Shown here: positions 26,130 to 35,207 of the stretch, in pieces
How positions within the stretch are numbered: position 1 is the stretch's first letter
Layout of the letters: each line of letters opens with the position of its first letter
Source: Paenibacillus algorifonticola
GTDB lineage: Bacteria > Bacillota > Bacilli > Paenibacillales > Paenibacillaceae
NCBI RefSeq assembly: GCF_000971975.1
Contig: NZ_KQ040781.1
Coordinates: 111,023-175,022 of the forward strand
DNA: 64,000 nucleotides
Direction: 5' to 3'
Translations under genes and position numbers: made by a program
Notes under the pieces: generated by a model
Told to the model about the DNA's origin: nothing
The model's database searches: none
Seen by the model: the letters and a program-made list of their open reading frames with translations, nothing else

Positions 26130-28301
26130 GTGAATATGATCAGTCGTGATTTAAATCTCGTATTTTCGGCAACGTTCACAGCAGAGCCAGTCAGAAGATC
26201 ACTCGTTTTTTGGTTGGAAAAGCTCGGAATAAACGCTGCGATTCAATATGAGAATCAGGTTTTCAAACAGCTGCTCGATCCTTATAGCGCTATGCGTCAA
26301 AACAGCGGCATTAACGTCATTTTAATTCGTTTTGATGATTGGTTTAGGGTCGAAGACGGTTTGGAAACGGAGATTAGAAAAGATGCTTTATTACAATCCA
26401 AAGTCGACCGAAATATCGTTGATCTGCTGAATGCCGTGAAAACATCAGTAGAAACCACATCAGCCATTCATATCGTGTGTATTTGCCCTCCTTCGCCACT
26501 AATGGAATGGAGCACCGAGACGGCTTGCGATTATAAAGAAATAGAGAACCGTTTATATCAAGGACTTCAGGGACTGAACGGGATTTTGCCAGTCGCTTCT
26601 TCTGATATTCTTGATCTATATCCCGTAGCGGATTATTATGATTTCCATTCGGATAAAATGGGACATATTCCGTACAAACAAATCTTTTTTGATGCGCTCG
26701 GTACGGTCATTGCCAGAAAAATCTATTCGGCCACAAGCCTGCCTTATAAAGTAATCGTGCTGGATTGCGACCAGACGCTGTGGAAGGGCATTTGCGGCGA
26801 AGACGGAGTTGAAGGGATTGCGGTGGACCCATACCGAAAGCAGCTGCAGGCGTTTATGCTGGAGCAGCAGCGCTTGGGGATGCTTCTATGCCTGTGCAGC
26901 AAAAACAATGAAAGCGATATCATAGAGGCGCTGAATCGGCCTGATATGCTGATCAAGCCCGAACTTATCGCGGCTTCCAGAATCAACTGGGAGCGCAAAT
27001 CGGATAATTTGGAAGCGTTGGCTAGAGAACTGAATCTGGGCTTGGACAGCTTCATCTTTATTGACGACAACCCTGTCGAATGTATGGAGGTTAAGACTCG
27101 TTGTCCCCAAGTTCTGACGTTATGCTTGCCTGAAAATGACGAGGACATTCCGCTTTACTTAAGCAACATATGGGCATTTGACCGTATAAACACGACTGCG
27201 GCAGACCAGAGCCGTACGGAATTGGTTAAACAAAATACGGAGCGGAATAAGTTCCAGCAGGAAATGCTGTCCTACGAAGCTTTTATAAGCGGGTTGGAGC
27301 TGAACGTCAGCATTTCTCCGCTGGGTGAGACGGAGCTGGCAAGAGCCGCTCAATTGACTCAAAGGGTGAATCAATTTAATTTTACTACGATTAGGCGCTC
27401 TGAAGCAGAGCTTAGAAGGATATGCAGCGAAGAAAATGTGAGCTGCTTCACCGTAGCTGCCAGTGACAGATTTGGAGATTATGGAATAGTAGGTTTGGTT
27501 GTTTGCCGCGAGCAGGGTTCAAAGCTCAGCGTGGACAGCTTCCTTCTTAGCTGCAGGGCTCTAGGTAAAGGAATAGAGTATACAATGCTTGCTAGACTTG
27601 GCGAAATAGCGGCGGACAAAGGTCTGGGCGAAGTGGAGGTTATTTTTGTTCCAACCTCTAAAAACCAGCCTGCCGGACAGTTTTTAAGCTTAATCGGAGC
27701 ACAGAACGTTACGGCTTCGGCTGAAAATAAAGTGTATGCGTTCACCGCTGCATTTGCGAGAACAGTAGACTTTACGTCCTATCTGGAACAAGCGGATCAC
27801 TTACGTGAGGAGGTTCATGCAGCCGTGCAGCAAACGGCAAGCGGTTCTGATCCGGTCATTTTAGATGTGCTGGATGACATTGGAAGGCATTTGAATACGT
27901 CTAGAAGCATACACGCCAAAGTTGAGGCGGCCTCGCAAGGCAAGACTGGGGAGCGGGCGGAGTATGTAGCTCCGAGGAATGAATTCGAGAAAAGAATACT
28001 AAAAATTTGGGAAGATGTTTTAGTCATTGAGCAAATCGGAGTCATGGATAATTTGTTTGAGGTTGGCGGCGAATCCATCAAAGCGATTCAGATTTTGTCC
28101 AGAATTCGGGAGGAATTCGAAGTAGATTTGCCAATGACGGTATTGTTCGAAGGCTCGCTTACGGTCGCAGGGCTTGCTCAGAGTGTCGAAACGAGCTTGC
28201 TCAGCAGCTTTGACGAAGATTTGATTGCTGAACAATTAGCGGCCTTGGAAAACCTGACGGAAGAAGAAATCGAGCTGCTGCTTCGGGAAGAGAGCGAGTG
28301 A
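26130..28301 (+). CDS. FkbH-like HAD-IIIC protein with C-terminal acyl carrier domain
   Basis: 723 residues. The N-terminal 200 residues resemble the first part of FkbH proteins. The HAD phosphatase domain runs from about 206, with the nucleophile in VLDCDQTLWKGICGEDG and a second motif FIFIDDNPVE near 309. A GNAT-like region follows at about 370-545 (LTQRVNQFNFTTIRRSEAEL, RFGDYGIVGLV). The end is a carrier domain with the phosphopantetheine Ser at about 649 in GGESIKAIQ, then an acidic tail ENLTEEEIELLLREESE. Known FkbH proteins take glyceryl from 1,3-bisphosphoglycerate, dephosphorylate it and load it on a carrier protein; here the carrier is fused. The GTG start has GGGGAG upstream. First gene of the operon. 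Confidence 0.85.
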   Translation: MNMISRDLNLVFSATFTAEPVRRSLVFWLEKLGINAAIQYENQVFKQLLDPYSAMRQNSGINVILIRFDDWFRVEDGLETEIRKDALLQSKVDRNIVDLLNAVKTSVETTSAIHIVCICPPSPLMEWSTETACDYKEIENRLYQGLQGLNGILPVASSDILDLYPVADYYDFHSDKMGHIPYKQIFFDALGTVIARKIYSATSLPYKVIVLDCDQTLWKGICGEDGVEGIAVDPYRKQLQAFMLEQQRLGMLLCLCSKNNESDIIEALNRPDMLIKPELIAASRINWERKSDNLEALARELNLGLDSFIFIDDNPVECMEVKTRCPQVLTLCLPENDEDIPLYLSNIWAFDRINTTAADQSRTELVKQNTERNKFQQEMLSYEAFISGLELNVSISPLGETELARAAQLTQRVNQFNFTTIRRSEAELRRICSEENVSCFTVAASDRFGDYGIVGLVVCREQGSKLSVDSFLLSCRALGKGIEYTMLARLGEIAADKGLGEVEVIFVPTSKNQPAGQFLSLIGAQNVTASAENKVYAFTAAFARTVDFTSYLEQADHLREEVHAAVQQTASGSDPVILDVLDDIGRHLNTSRSIHAKVEAASQGKTGERAEYVAPRNEFEKRILKIWEDVLVIEQIGVMDNLFEVGGESIKAIQILSRIREEFEVDLPMTVLFEGSLTVAGLAQSVETSLLSSFDEDLIAEQLAALENLTEEEIELLLREESE

Positions 28302-28308
28302 GGCAAGT

Positions 28309-29637
28309 ATGAAGCTGTTACTAGCTCAAAATGCATCCTATTATCCAGCACTTGGTGGAGCCAATAAGTCAAACAGGACGCTTATGGAAGCATTAAGCCG
28401 CTTAGGGCACGAGTGCCGCGTCGTTTCTACAGCCTTGGTCAATAGTGCCTCAGAACAAGACCAGCGGGGTGTTGGTGAGATTGAGGTTATATCCTCAAGT
28501 CCTGAAGTTTCGGTTTTCAACCTTAAAGGTGTTGCTATTCATGCTGTGAAAGTCCGAGCAGCGATGGACAGCGCAAGGTTGAAGGATTATTTGATCAGGC
28601 AAATGAAAGAGTTTGCTCCCGATAGAATTCTTATTTCCACGGAGGATGTGGGGCATGTACTGCTGGAGGCAGCTGTGAAGAGCGCACCCTCCAGAGTCGT
28701 CTACCTTGCCAGGACAACGCTTTATTTGCCGTTTGGACCGGATTGTTTTTTGGAGGCGCCTGATAAAACGGAGCTGCTGCGTAAAGCGGCAGCCATTGTC
28801 GTCGTTGGCGATTATTTGAAGGACTATATGTGGCAGTGGGCCAAGCTCAAAGCAGAGGTGCTTCCCATTTCTTTGTTTGGCGATGGTCCTTTTCCGGACT
28901 TTGGAAATTTCGACAAGGGCTATGTGGCCATGGTTAATCCATGCGCTTACAAGGGGATATCGATTTTTCTAGAGCTGGCGCGCTCCTTTCCTGAGCTGTC
29001 ATTTGCCGCCATCCCGACATGGGGCACGACTTCCGAAGATATGAAAGCGCTGATGGAGCTCAAAAACGTTCGTATTTTTGATCCAGTAGACGATATGAAC
29101 AAGCTTTTCTGCCAAACCCGTGTCATGCTCGTTCCTTCCCTGTGGGCTGAGGCCAAATCAAGGACGATCGTAGAGGCTATGCTGCGAGGCATCCCTGTTC
29201 TGGCAAGTGACGTTGGGGGAAATCCGGAAGCCAAGCTGGGGGTGGAGTATGTGCTTCCGGTAAATCCGATTAACGGTTATAAGCAGGCCGTTGATGAGCG
29301 CAGCTTGCCGGTATCGGATATTCCAGAGCAGCATATACAACCGTGGCAGGAGGCACTCAGACGTTTATTGAGCGTAAGGGAACACTATGAGGATGTATCA
29401 AGACGTTCCAGGGAAGCGGCACTGGATTATGTAGAAAATAGGGGAGGGAGCAGGCGGGTTGAAGCGTTTTTGCTGAATCTGCAAGTCGAAGCGGAAAATA
29501 CGCAGCAATCAGACCTAGTCCCTGCCGTTAAAGAAAATACCGTTGCCCAAATGACCGACAAGCTTACTCCTGCGCAGAAGGCGCTGCTCGCCTTAAGGTT
29601 AAATAAAAAAAATCAAAGCCGGGGTAATGACCAATGA
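28309..29637 (+). CDS. GT4-type glycosyltransferase with NRPS-docking-like tail
   Basis: 442 residues, GT-B fold. The N-terminal domain starts KLLLAQNASYYPALGGANKS and has LGHECRVVS. The nucleotide-sugar site of GT4 enzymes is in EAKSRTIVEAMLRGIPVLAS followed by DVGGNPEA. The last 60 residues leave the GT fold and end in KLTPAQKALLALRLNKK, almost the same as a helix at the start of the NRPS encoded next (GLSDKQKALLALRMKKQ). It probably transfers a sugar to the NRPS-bound or released product. ATGA overlap with the NRPS gene implies coupled translation. Confidence 0.82.
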   Translation: MKLLLAQNASYYPALGGANKSNRTLMEALSRLGHECRVVSTALVNSASEQDQRGVGEIEVISSSPEVSVFNLKGVAIHAVKVRAAMDSARLKDYLIRQMKEFAPDRILISTEDVGHVLLEAAVKSAPSRVVYLARTTLYLPFGPDCFLEAPDKTELLRKAAAIVVVGDYLKDYMWQWAKLKAEVLPISLFGDGPFPDFGNFDKGYVAMVNPCAYKGISIFLELARSFPELSFAAIPTWGTTSEDMKALMELKNVRIFDPVDDMNKLFCQTRVMLVPSLWAEAKSRTIVEAMLRGIPVLASDVGGNPEAKLGVEYVLPVNPINGYKQAVDERSLPVSDIPEQHIQPWQEALRRLLSVREHYEDVSRRSREAALDYVENRGGSRRVEAFLLNLQVEAENTQQSDLVPAVKENTVAQMTDKLTPAQKALLALRLNKKNQSRGNDQ

Positions 29638-32600
29638 GTAAAGGATCGGATAACAACGCGGTTGCAGAAAAATGGAGCGGCCTTTCGGACAAGCAGAAGG
29701 CATTGCTGGCTCTGAGGATGAAAAAACAAGGTACGGAGCAGCCGGCGCAAAGCTTGAAGATCACCCGGCTGGAAAGAACCGGCGAAGACCGCTTTATGGC
29801 CTCCTATGCGCAGAAGCGCTTCTGGTTTCTTGACCAATGGCATACGAACAAGGCTGCCTATAATACCCATCTTGTTTCCAAGCTGATGGGCAGGGTGGAC
29901 TTGAATGCGCTTAAGCAAACCTTCGATGCGATTGTGAACAGGCATGAGATTTTGCAGATGGTTTATCGCAGTCGCGAGCATGAGGTTGAGTGCTGCCGTC
30001 ATTCCAATCCAGTTATTACGATTGGCGAGAAATCCGTAAAGGCGCTCACCAGAAAGCAGCTGGAGGGAAAAATCGAGGACTTCGTCCACGAAGAGGTACA
30101 CAACCCTTTTGATTTGGCTAATGATTTACCGATAAGGGTGACTTTGCTATCTGCCTCAAAAAGAGAGCATTACCTGATTATCGTCGTCCACCACATCGTG
30201 TCGGATATGTGGTCCTTGCGTGTAATGAACAAGGAAATTGAATGGTTTTACAATGCCTTTGCCAGAGGCCTGCAGCCTGAGCTTCCGGAGCTCCCCGTGC
30301 AGTATATGGATTATGCGGTATGGCAAAGGAATCTATTAGAGGGAAAAGTTACAGAAAGACAGATCCAGTACTGGAAGGAAGAATTAGCAGGAGCGCCTCC
30401 ATGTCTGCCATTGACGACCGATTTTCCCCGTCCGGATGTACAAACCTATAATGGGAAAGTTCATAAATTTATTATTCCAGATGGAATGGCGGACAAAATT
30501 CAGACGCTTTCAAGCGAAGAAGCGATAACCCCATTTGTTTTTTCATTAACGGCTTTTGCTATTTTACTGAACCGTTATACCCAAGCGGATGATATCGTCA
30601 TAGGCTCTCCGGTTGCGGGGCGTACCCATAAAGAGGTTGAAAACCTGATGGGCTTGTTCATCAATACGCTTGCGATTAGAGTTCGTTTAGCGGACAATCC
30701 CCGGATCAGGGAGCTGCTGCAAACGGTCAAAAAAACCGTTATGGGAGCCGTTGCAAATCAGGAACTCCCTTTTGAGAAGCTTGTGGAGGAATTGCAAATT
30801 GAACGTGATTTGAGCTATTCACCGGTTTTTCAGGCGATGTTTAATTTTCAAAGCATAGAGAAAACAGCCCTTCAGCTTACCGGGCTGGAAGTTACTCCTT
30901 TTTTGCGCAGCAACAATACGACAAAGTTTGATTTGAACCTTGCCGTCAAGTACATTGAAGGCGAAATGACCTGCTTCTTGACCTACAACACCGATTTATT
31001 CCTTCCCGAAACGATCCAGCGCATGGCAGGCCATTACATGGAGATCATTTCCTCTATGGCCGACAGCTTTAGCTTAAAGGCTCATGAGATTGAGATGCTT
31101 ACCCCACTAGAAAAACAAACGCTGCTCTCAGAATGGAGCTTTTCCGAATACAAAAATCATCCTGATGTGCCATATGTTCACAAGCTTTTTGAGGAGCAGG
31201 TGCAGAAAAGTCCAGATGCCATTGCGGTTGCTTGCCAGGGCAGGTCTTACACTTACGTGGAGCTCAATCAAAGAGCCAACAAGCTTGCCCGCTATTTATC
31301 CGCTAAAGGAGTTGGCCCCGAAAAACGTGTAGCCTTATTTGCCGAGCGTTCGCTGGAAACGGTAGTGGGCATTCTTGGCATTTTGAAAGCAGGCGGAGCC
31401 TACGTCCCAATAGATCCTCTGTTTCCTGTCGACCGTATCAGGTACATACTGGAGGATGCCTCCATTGATATTGTAGTTGCCGAGGCGCATTTAGCGGTTT
31501 CCTTAGGCGATGCTGCAACGGCCGAATGGGTGTATCTCGACGCTGACTGGCCAGCAATCGCAGAGCAGAGCAGTGACAATATGGCGGTGCCGCTGCAGCC
31601 TTCCAATCTGATTTACATCATTTATACATCAGGCTCTACAGGCAAACCGAAGGGTGTTGCAGTAGAGCATGGGAATTTTCTGAATTACTATTTCGGAGTG
31701 ATGCAGAGGCTGGATGTGGAGCCAGGGCTTAAATACGCGATTGCTTCCACCTTTGCGGCTGACCTCGCCACCATTAATGTTTGGGCCGCATTAAACACGG
31801 GCGGACAGCTTCATATATTGACCTATGATCAATCCGTCGACTCCCAGCAATATGCCAAATACTTCAGGGAGCACGGAATCGATGTGATTAAAATGGTTCC
31901 AAGCCATTTCAAGGCGCTGCAGGAACGGGCGAACCTTCGCGATATTATTCCTAATAAACGGCTTATCCTTGCTGGCGAGCCATCTTATTGGGACATGATT
32001 GATGGCATCAGGGCGGCGAAGCCTGAGACGGAGATCCAGATCCATTACGGACCGACCGAAACGACGGTGTCTATGCTGACATATACCGTAACCGAAAAAA
32101 GGCCCGTTCAGCATACTTCGGTGCTGCCGCTTGGACGTCCGCTGCCGAATGTATCCATCTATGTGCTGGATGATAAATTGCAACTGGCGCCTATGGGAGT
32201 TCCCGGGGAGCTGTTCATTGGAGGGCCGGGTGTTGCCAGAGAGTATTTGGGCAGGCCGGATTTAACCGCTGAAAAGTTTATACCGAATAGGTTCGACACG
32301 GAAAATGGCGGTCGGCTATATCGGACCGGAGACATTGTGCGTTATTTGGAAAACGGGCATATTGAGTTTTTGAGCAGGGTTGATGAGCAGGTGAAAATAC
32401 GCGGCTTCCGAATTGAGCTGGGGGAAATCCATTCAGCTTTGCTCGAATATCACGGGATCAAGGATGTCTTTGTGACCGTTCATGAAGATGCTAACGGTGA
32501 AAAAAAGATTGTTGCCTATTATGTGCAGGATGGGTCACAGCCAGTTAATCTAGCCGAGCTGCGGAACGCTCTGAAGGAGAAGCTTCCGGGCTACATGATT

Positions 32601-35207
32601 CCTGCGATATTTATGGAGCTGGATAAGCTGCCCTTGAACGCTAACGGCAAGGTGGAACGCAGCGCTCTGCCTGCTCCGAATGCCCTAGAATCAGCTGCGA
32701 AAAACGATTATGAAGCGCCGCGGGACGAATTGGAAGCGAGAATGGCTGCTGTCTGGTCCGAGGTTTTGAACATCGAGAAAATAGGGATTAACGATGATTT
32801 CTTTAGCCTGGGAGGAGACTCATTTAAGGCTGTCCAGGTCGTTCGAGGAATCGATCATGCGCTGAGCATTATCGACCTTTTTAAATATCCGACGATCGGG
32901 GAACTGTCCGCTATCGTCTCTGAGGGCAGTACGGACAGCGGGGACGTCCTCCACCGTCTATCGAGGGAAAAGAAGGCCTCCGAGGAGATTGCCATCGTTT
33001 GTGTTCCCTTTGCTGGCGGGAGCGCTATTTCCTATCAGCCGCTGGCGGATGCGCTGCCGGATCATTATGCACTGTATGCCGTTCAAATACCCGGGCATGA
33101 CTTCAGCAAAAAAGATGAAGCCCTTGAGCCTTTGGAAGAAGTAGCAAGGCGCTGTGTACGGGAAATAAAGGACAAAGTTGATGCCCCATCCATCGTTGTC
33201 TACGGGCATTGTCTTGGAGGCGCTCTAGCTATTGAAATAGCGAGACTGCTGGAGCAAGAGGCTATGAATATGGCTGGTGTTGTTATGGGAGGAAATTTTC
33301 CTGTGTCGCAGCTGCCGGGCAAGCTGTTCAAGCTGTGGAACAAGCTATTGCCAAGGGATCGCCGCATTTCAAATCGTGCCTATATGGATATGCTCCGATC
33401 ATTGGGCGGCTTCAGCGAAACGCTGTCAGGAGAGGAGCGGGATTTTATTATCCGCAGTCTCAGGCATGACCGCCGTGAAAGCGAGCGGTATTACTCTGAT
33501 CGGTATGCCGATGCTAATCATGCAAAATTAAAGGCGCCGCTTCTTTGCATTGTCGGCGAACGGGACAGGACGACCGAGTTTTATGAGGAGCAGTATAAGG
33601 ACTGGGAGTTTTTCAGCAGCCGTGTGGATATAGATCTGATTCCAAATGCGGGCCATTATTTCTTTAAGCATCAGTCCCATGCTGTAGCTGATTGCATAGA
33701 GAATGGCCTTGAAGCGTGGCAGCAGCAGAAGGAGAACGAGGAAAAACAGGGGGAAGAGGAGAATCTGAAGCAAAATAACTGGGAAACGGCAGCATCGCCG
33801 GAAGTGCTTCCGAATTTGCGAACGCTTTTCATCTTCGTTTTTGGGCAGTTTATTTCGATGATGGGCTCCAGCTTAACGGGTTTTGCGATGGGCCTATGGG
33901 TGTACAGCCATTCAGGCGCCATTATGGATTTTGCCGCAACGCTTGTGTTTCACCGTCTGCCGGGCATCCTAATGCTTCCATTTGCAGGTGTTCTGGCGGA
34001 TAAAAAGGATCGCAGGCATATTCTGATTTGGAGCAATATATGCTCTGCGCTGGTCACGATTATGATTGCCCTGTTCTTCTACAGCAACTCGCTTTCGACG
34101 TGGCATATTTATGTCGCGGTGGCGGCCTTATCCATTGCAAATGCCTTTCAGCGCCCGGCCTATTTGGCGGCAGTTGCCCAAATTGCGCCCAAGCGATATC
34201 TGGGACAAGCGAATGGAATTGTGCAGCTGGCTACCTCTTCGAGCGAAGTGCTCGCGCCGCTTCTGGGGGGCGTCCTGGTGATGACTTTTGAGCTGCCGGG
34301 CATTCTTATCATCGACTTCCTATCCTTCGTTTTTGCTATATCAACTTTGCTCTTTATAAGATTTCCGAATTCCCTATTCCGCAAAATTGAAGAGCCTTTT
34401 TGGGCTCAAATGGCCGGAGGCTGGAATTTCATCAGGAAGCGCAAAAGCTTCGTGGCGTTGATTTTGTTTTTTATGGTTTCCAATTTGATGCTGGGCATGG
34501 CTAACGTTCTCATCACTCCTCTCGTTCTAACCTTTGGATCTACCGTTGTGCTCGGAATGGTGACCTCGGCCATCGGCATAGGGGGACTGGCAGGCGGAGT
34601 GGCTATGGGGTTATGGGGCGGTACCCGCAGAAGAGCGGAGGGCATGATTGGTTTTAGCTTGCTTATCGGTCTTTCCTACATCGTTATGGGGCTTACGCCA
34701 ATAACGGGTCTGGTCATGGCAGGGGTATTCGCTTACGGTGTCTCCCTGTCGATGACAAACGCCCACTGGCAGACTCTGATCCAATCCAAGGTGCGGGCCG
34801 AGCTGCTGGCAAGGGTATTTTCGATCAATCAGCTATTCGCTTTGCCTACTATTCCGCTGGGCTACTATATTGGCGGTCTACTGTCGGACAAAATTTTCAA
34901 ACCGCTGTTTGTCGATCATCCGGAGCTTGTTAAGAGCCTGGGCTGGCTCGTAGGTACGGGGCCGACACGGGGAATTGGCCTGCTGTTTATTTTGATCGGC
35001 TTGTTTATGGCGGCATGGAGCTTCCTTGGTCTTCGATATAATCCGCTCCGATATATGGATGATATTTTACCCGATGCGATCCCGGGGCCGCTGTTTATTA
35101 GGGATAAGGATCGCATACAGCAGGAGGAAGATCGGGAACTGGAGCGGATAAATAAACAGCTTGCGAGTAAGAACGTTTTTAGCAGGGGGAAGAGCTATGA
35201 TATTTAA
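29634..35207 (+). CDS. Single-module NRPS (C-A-T-TE) fused to an MFS exporter
   Basis: 1857 residues. The N-terminal helix GLSDKQKALLALRMKKQ (16-32) is followed by a condensation domain to about 480 with HHIVSDMWS near 185. The adenylation domain (510-1010) has YTSGSTGKPKG near 664, YGPTETT near 804, YRTGD near 895 and NANGKVE near 1002. The carrier Ser is 1063 (LGGDSFKA). The thioesterase (about 1110-1360) has GHCLGG, Cys 1193 standing where Ser is usual, with VGERD and AGHYFF for the other active residues. A charged linker leads to a 12-span-type MFS transporter (1390-1830) resembling siderophore exporters such as EntS. My reading of the specificity code is D-L-I-K-I-A-H-V-S-K, close to aspartate codes. 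It makes and probably exports a one-residue conjugate. Confidence 0.9.
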   Translation: MSKGSDNNAVAEKWSGLSDKQKALLALRMKKQGTEQPAQSLKITRLERTGEDRFMASYAQKRFWFLDQWHTNKAAYNTHLVSKLMGRVDLNALKQTFDAIVNRHEILQMVYRSREHEVECCRHSNPVITIGEKSVKALTRKQLEGKIEDFVHEEVHNPFDLANDLPIRVTLLSASKREHYLIIVVHHIVSDMWSLRVMNKEIEWFYNAFARGLQPELPELPVQYMDYAVWQRNLLEGKVTERQIQYWKEELAGAPPCLPLTTDFPRPDVQTYNGKVHKFIIPDGMADKIQTLSSEEAITPFVFSLTAFAILLNRYTQADDIVIGSPVAGRTHKEVENLMGLFINTLAIRVRLADNPRIRELLQTVKKTVMGAVANQELPFEKLVEELQIERDLSYSPVFQAMFNFQSIEKTALQLTGLEVTPFLRSNNTTKFDLNLAVKYIEGEMTCFLTYNTDLFLPETIQRMAGHYMEIISSMADSFSLKAHEIEMLTPLEKQTLLSEWSFSEYKNHPDVPYVHKLFEEQVQKSPDAIAVACQGRSYTYVELNQRANKLARYLSAKGVGPEKRVALFAERSLETVVGILGILKAGGAYVPIDPLFPVDRIRYILEDASIDIVVAEAHLAVSLGDAATAEWVYLDADWPAIAEQSSDNMAVPLQPSNLIYIIYTSGSTGKPKGVAVEHGNFLNYYFGVMQRLDVEPGLKYAIASTFAADLATINVWAALNTGGQLHILTYDQSVDSQQYAKYFREHGIDVIKMVPSHFKALQERANLRDIIPNKRLILAGEPSYWDMIDGIRAAKPETEIQIHYGPTETTVSMLTYTVTEKRPVQHTSVLPLGRPLPNVSIYVLDDKLQLAPMGVPGELFIGGPGVAREYLGRPDLTAEKFIPNRFDTENGGRLYRTGDIVRYLENGHIEFLSRVDEQVKIRGFRIELGEIHSALLEYHGIKDVFVTVHEDANGEKKIVAYYVQDGSQPVNLAELRNALKEKLPGYMIPAIFMELDKLPLNANGKVERSALPAPNALESAAKNDYEAPRDELEARMAAVWSEVLNIEKIGINDDFFSLGGDSFKAVQVVRGIDHALSIIDLFKYPTIGELSAIVSEGSTDSGDVLHRLSREKKASEEIAIVCVPFAGGSAISYQPLADALPDHYALYAVQIPGHDFSKKDEALEPLEEVARRCVREIKDKVDAPSIVVYGHCLGGALAIEIARLLEQEAMNMAGVVMGGNFPVSQLPGKLFKLWNKLLPRDRRISNRAYMDMLRSLGGFSETLSGEERDFIIRSLRHDRRESERYYSDRYADANHAKLKAPLLCIVGERDRTTEFYEEQYKDWEFFSSRVDIDLIPNAGHYFFKHQSHAVADCIENGLEAWQQQKENEEKQGEEENLKQNNWETAASPEVLPNLRTLFIFVFGQFISMMGSSLTGFAMGLWVYSHSGAIMDFAATLVFHRLPGILMLPFAGVLADKKDRRHILIWSNICSALVTIMIALFFYSNSLSTWHIYVAVAALSIANAFQRPAYLAAVAQIAPKRYLGQANGIVQLATSSSEVLAPLLGGVLVMTFELPGILIIDFLSFVFAISTLLFIRFPNSLFRKIEEPFWAQMAGGWNFIRKRKSFVALILFFMVSNLMLGMANVLITPLVLTFGSTVVLGMVTSAIGIGGLAGGVAMGLWGGTRRRAEGMIGFSLLIGLSYIVMGLTPITGLVMAGVFAYGVSLSMTNAHWQTLIQSKVRAELLARVFSINQLFALPTIPLGYYIGGLLSDKIFKPLFVDHPELVKSLGWLVGTGPTRGIGLLFILIGLFMAAWSFLGLRYNPLRYMDDILPDAIPGPLFIRDKDRIQQEEDRELERINKQLASKNVFSRGKSYDI

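Noticed and set aside
35161..35196. An earlier start for the second glycosyltransferase of the biosynthetic operon
   Set aside because: It lies deeper in the NRPS 3' end and lacks a ribosome site; the ATG at 35197 follows AGGGGGA and begins the expected first strand.
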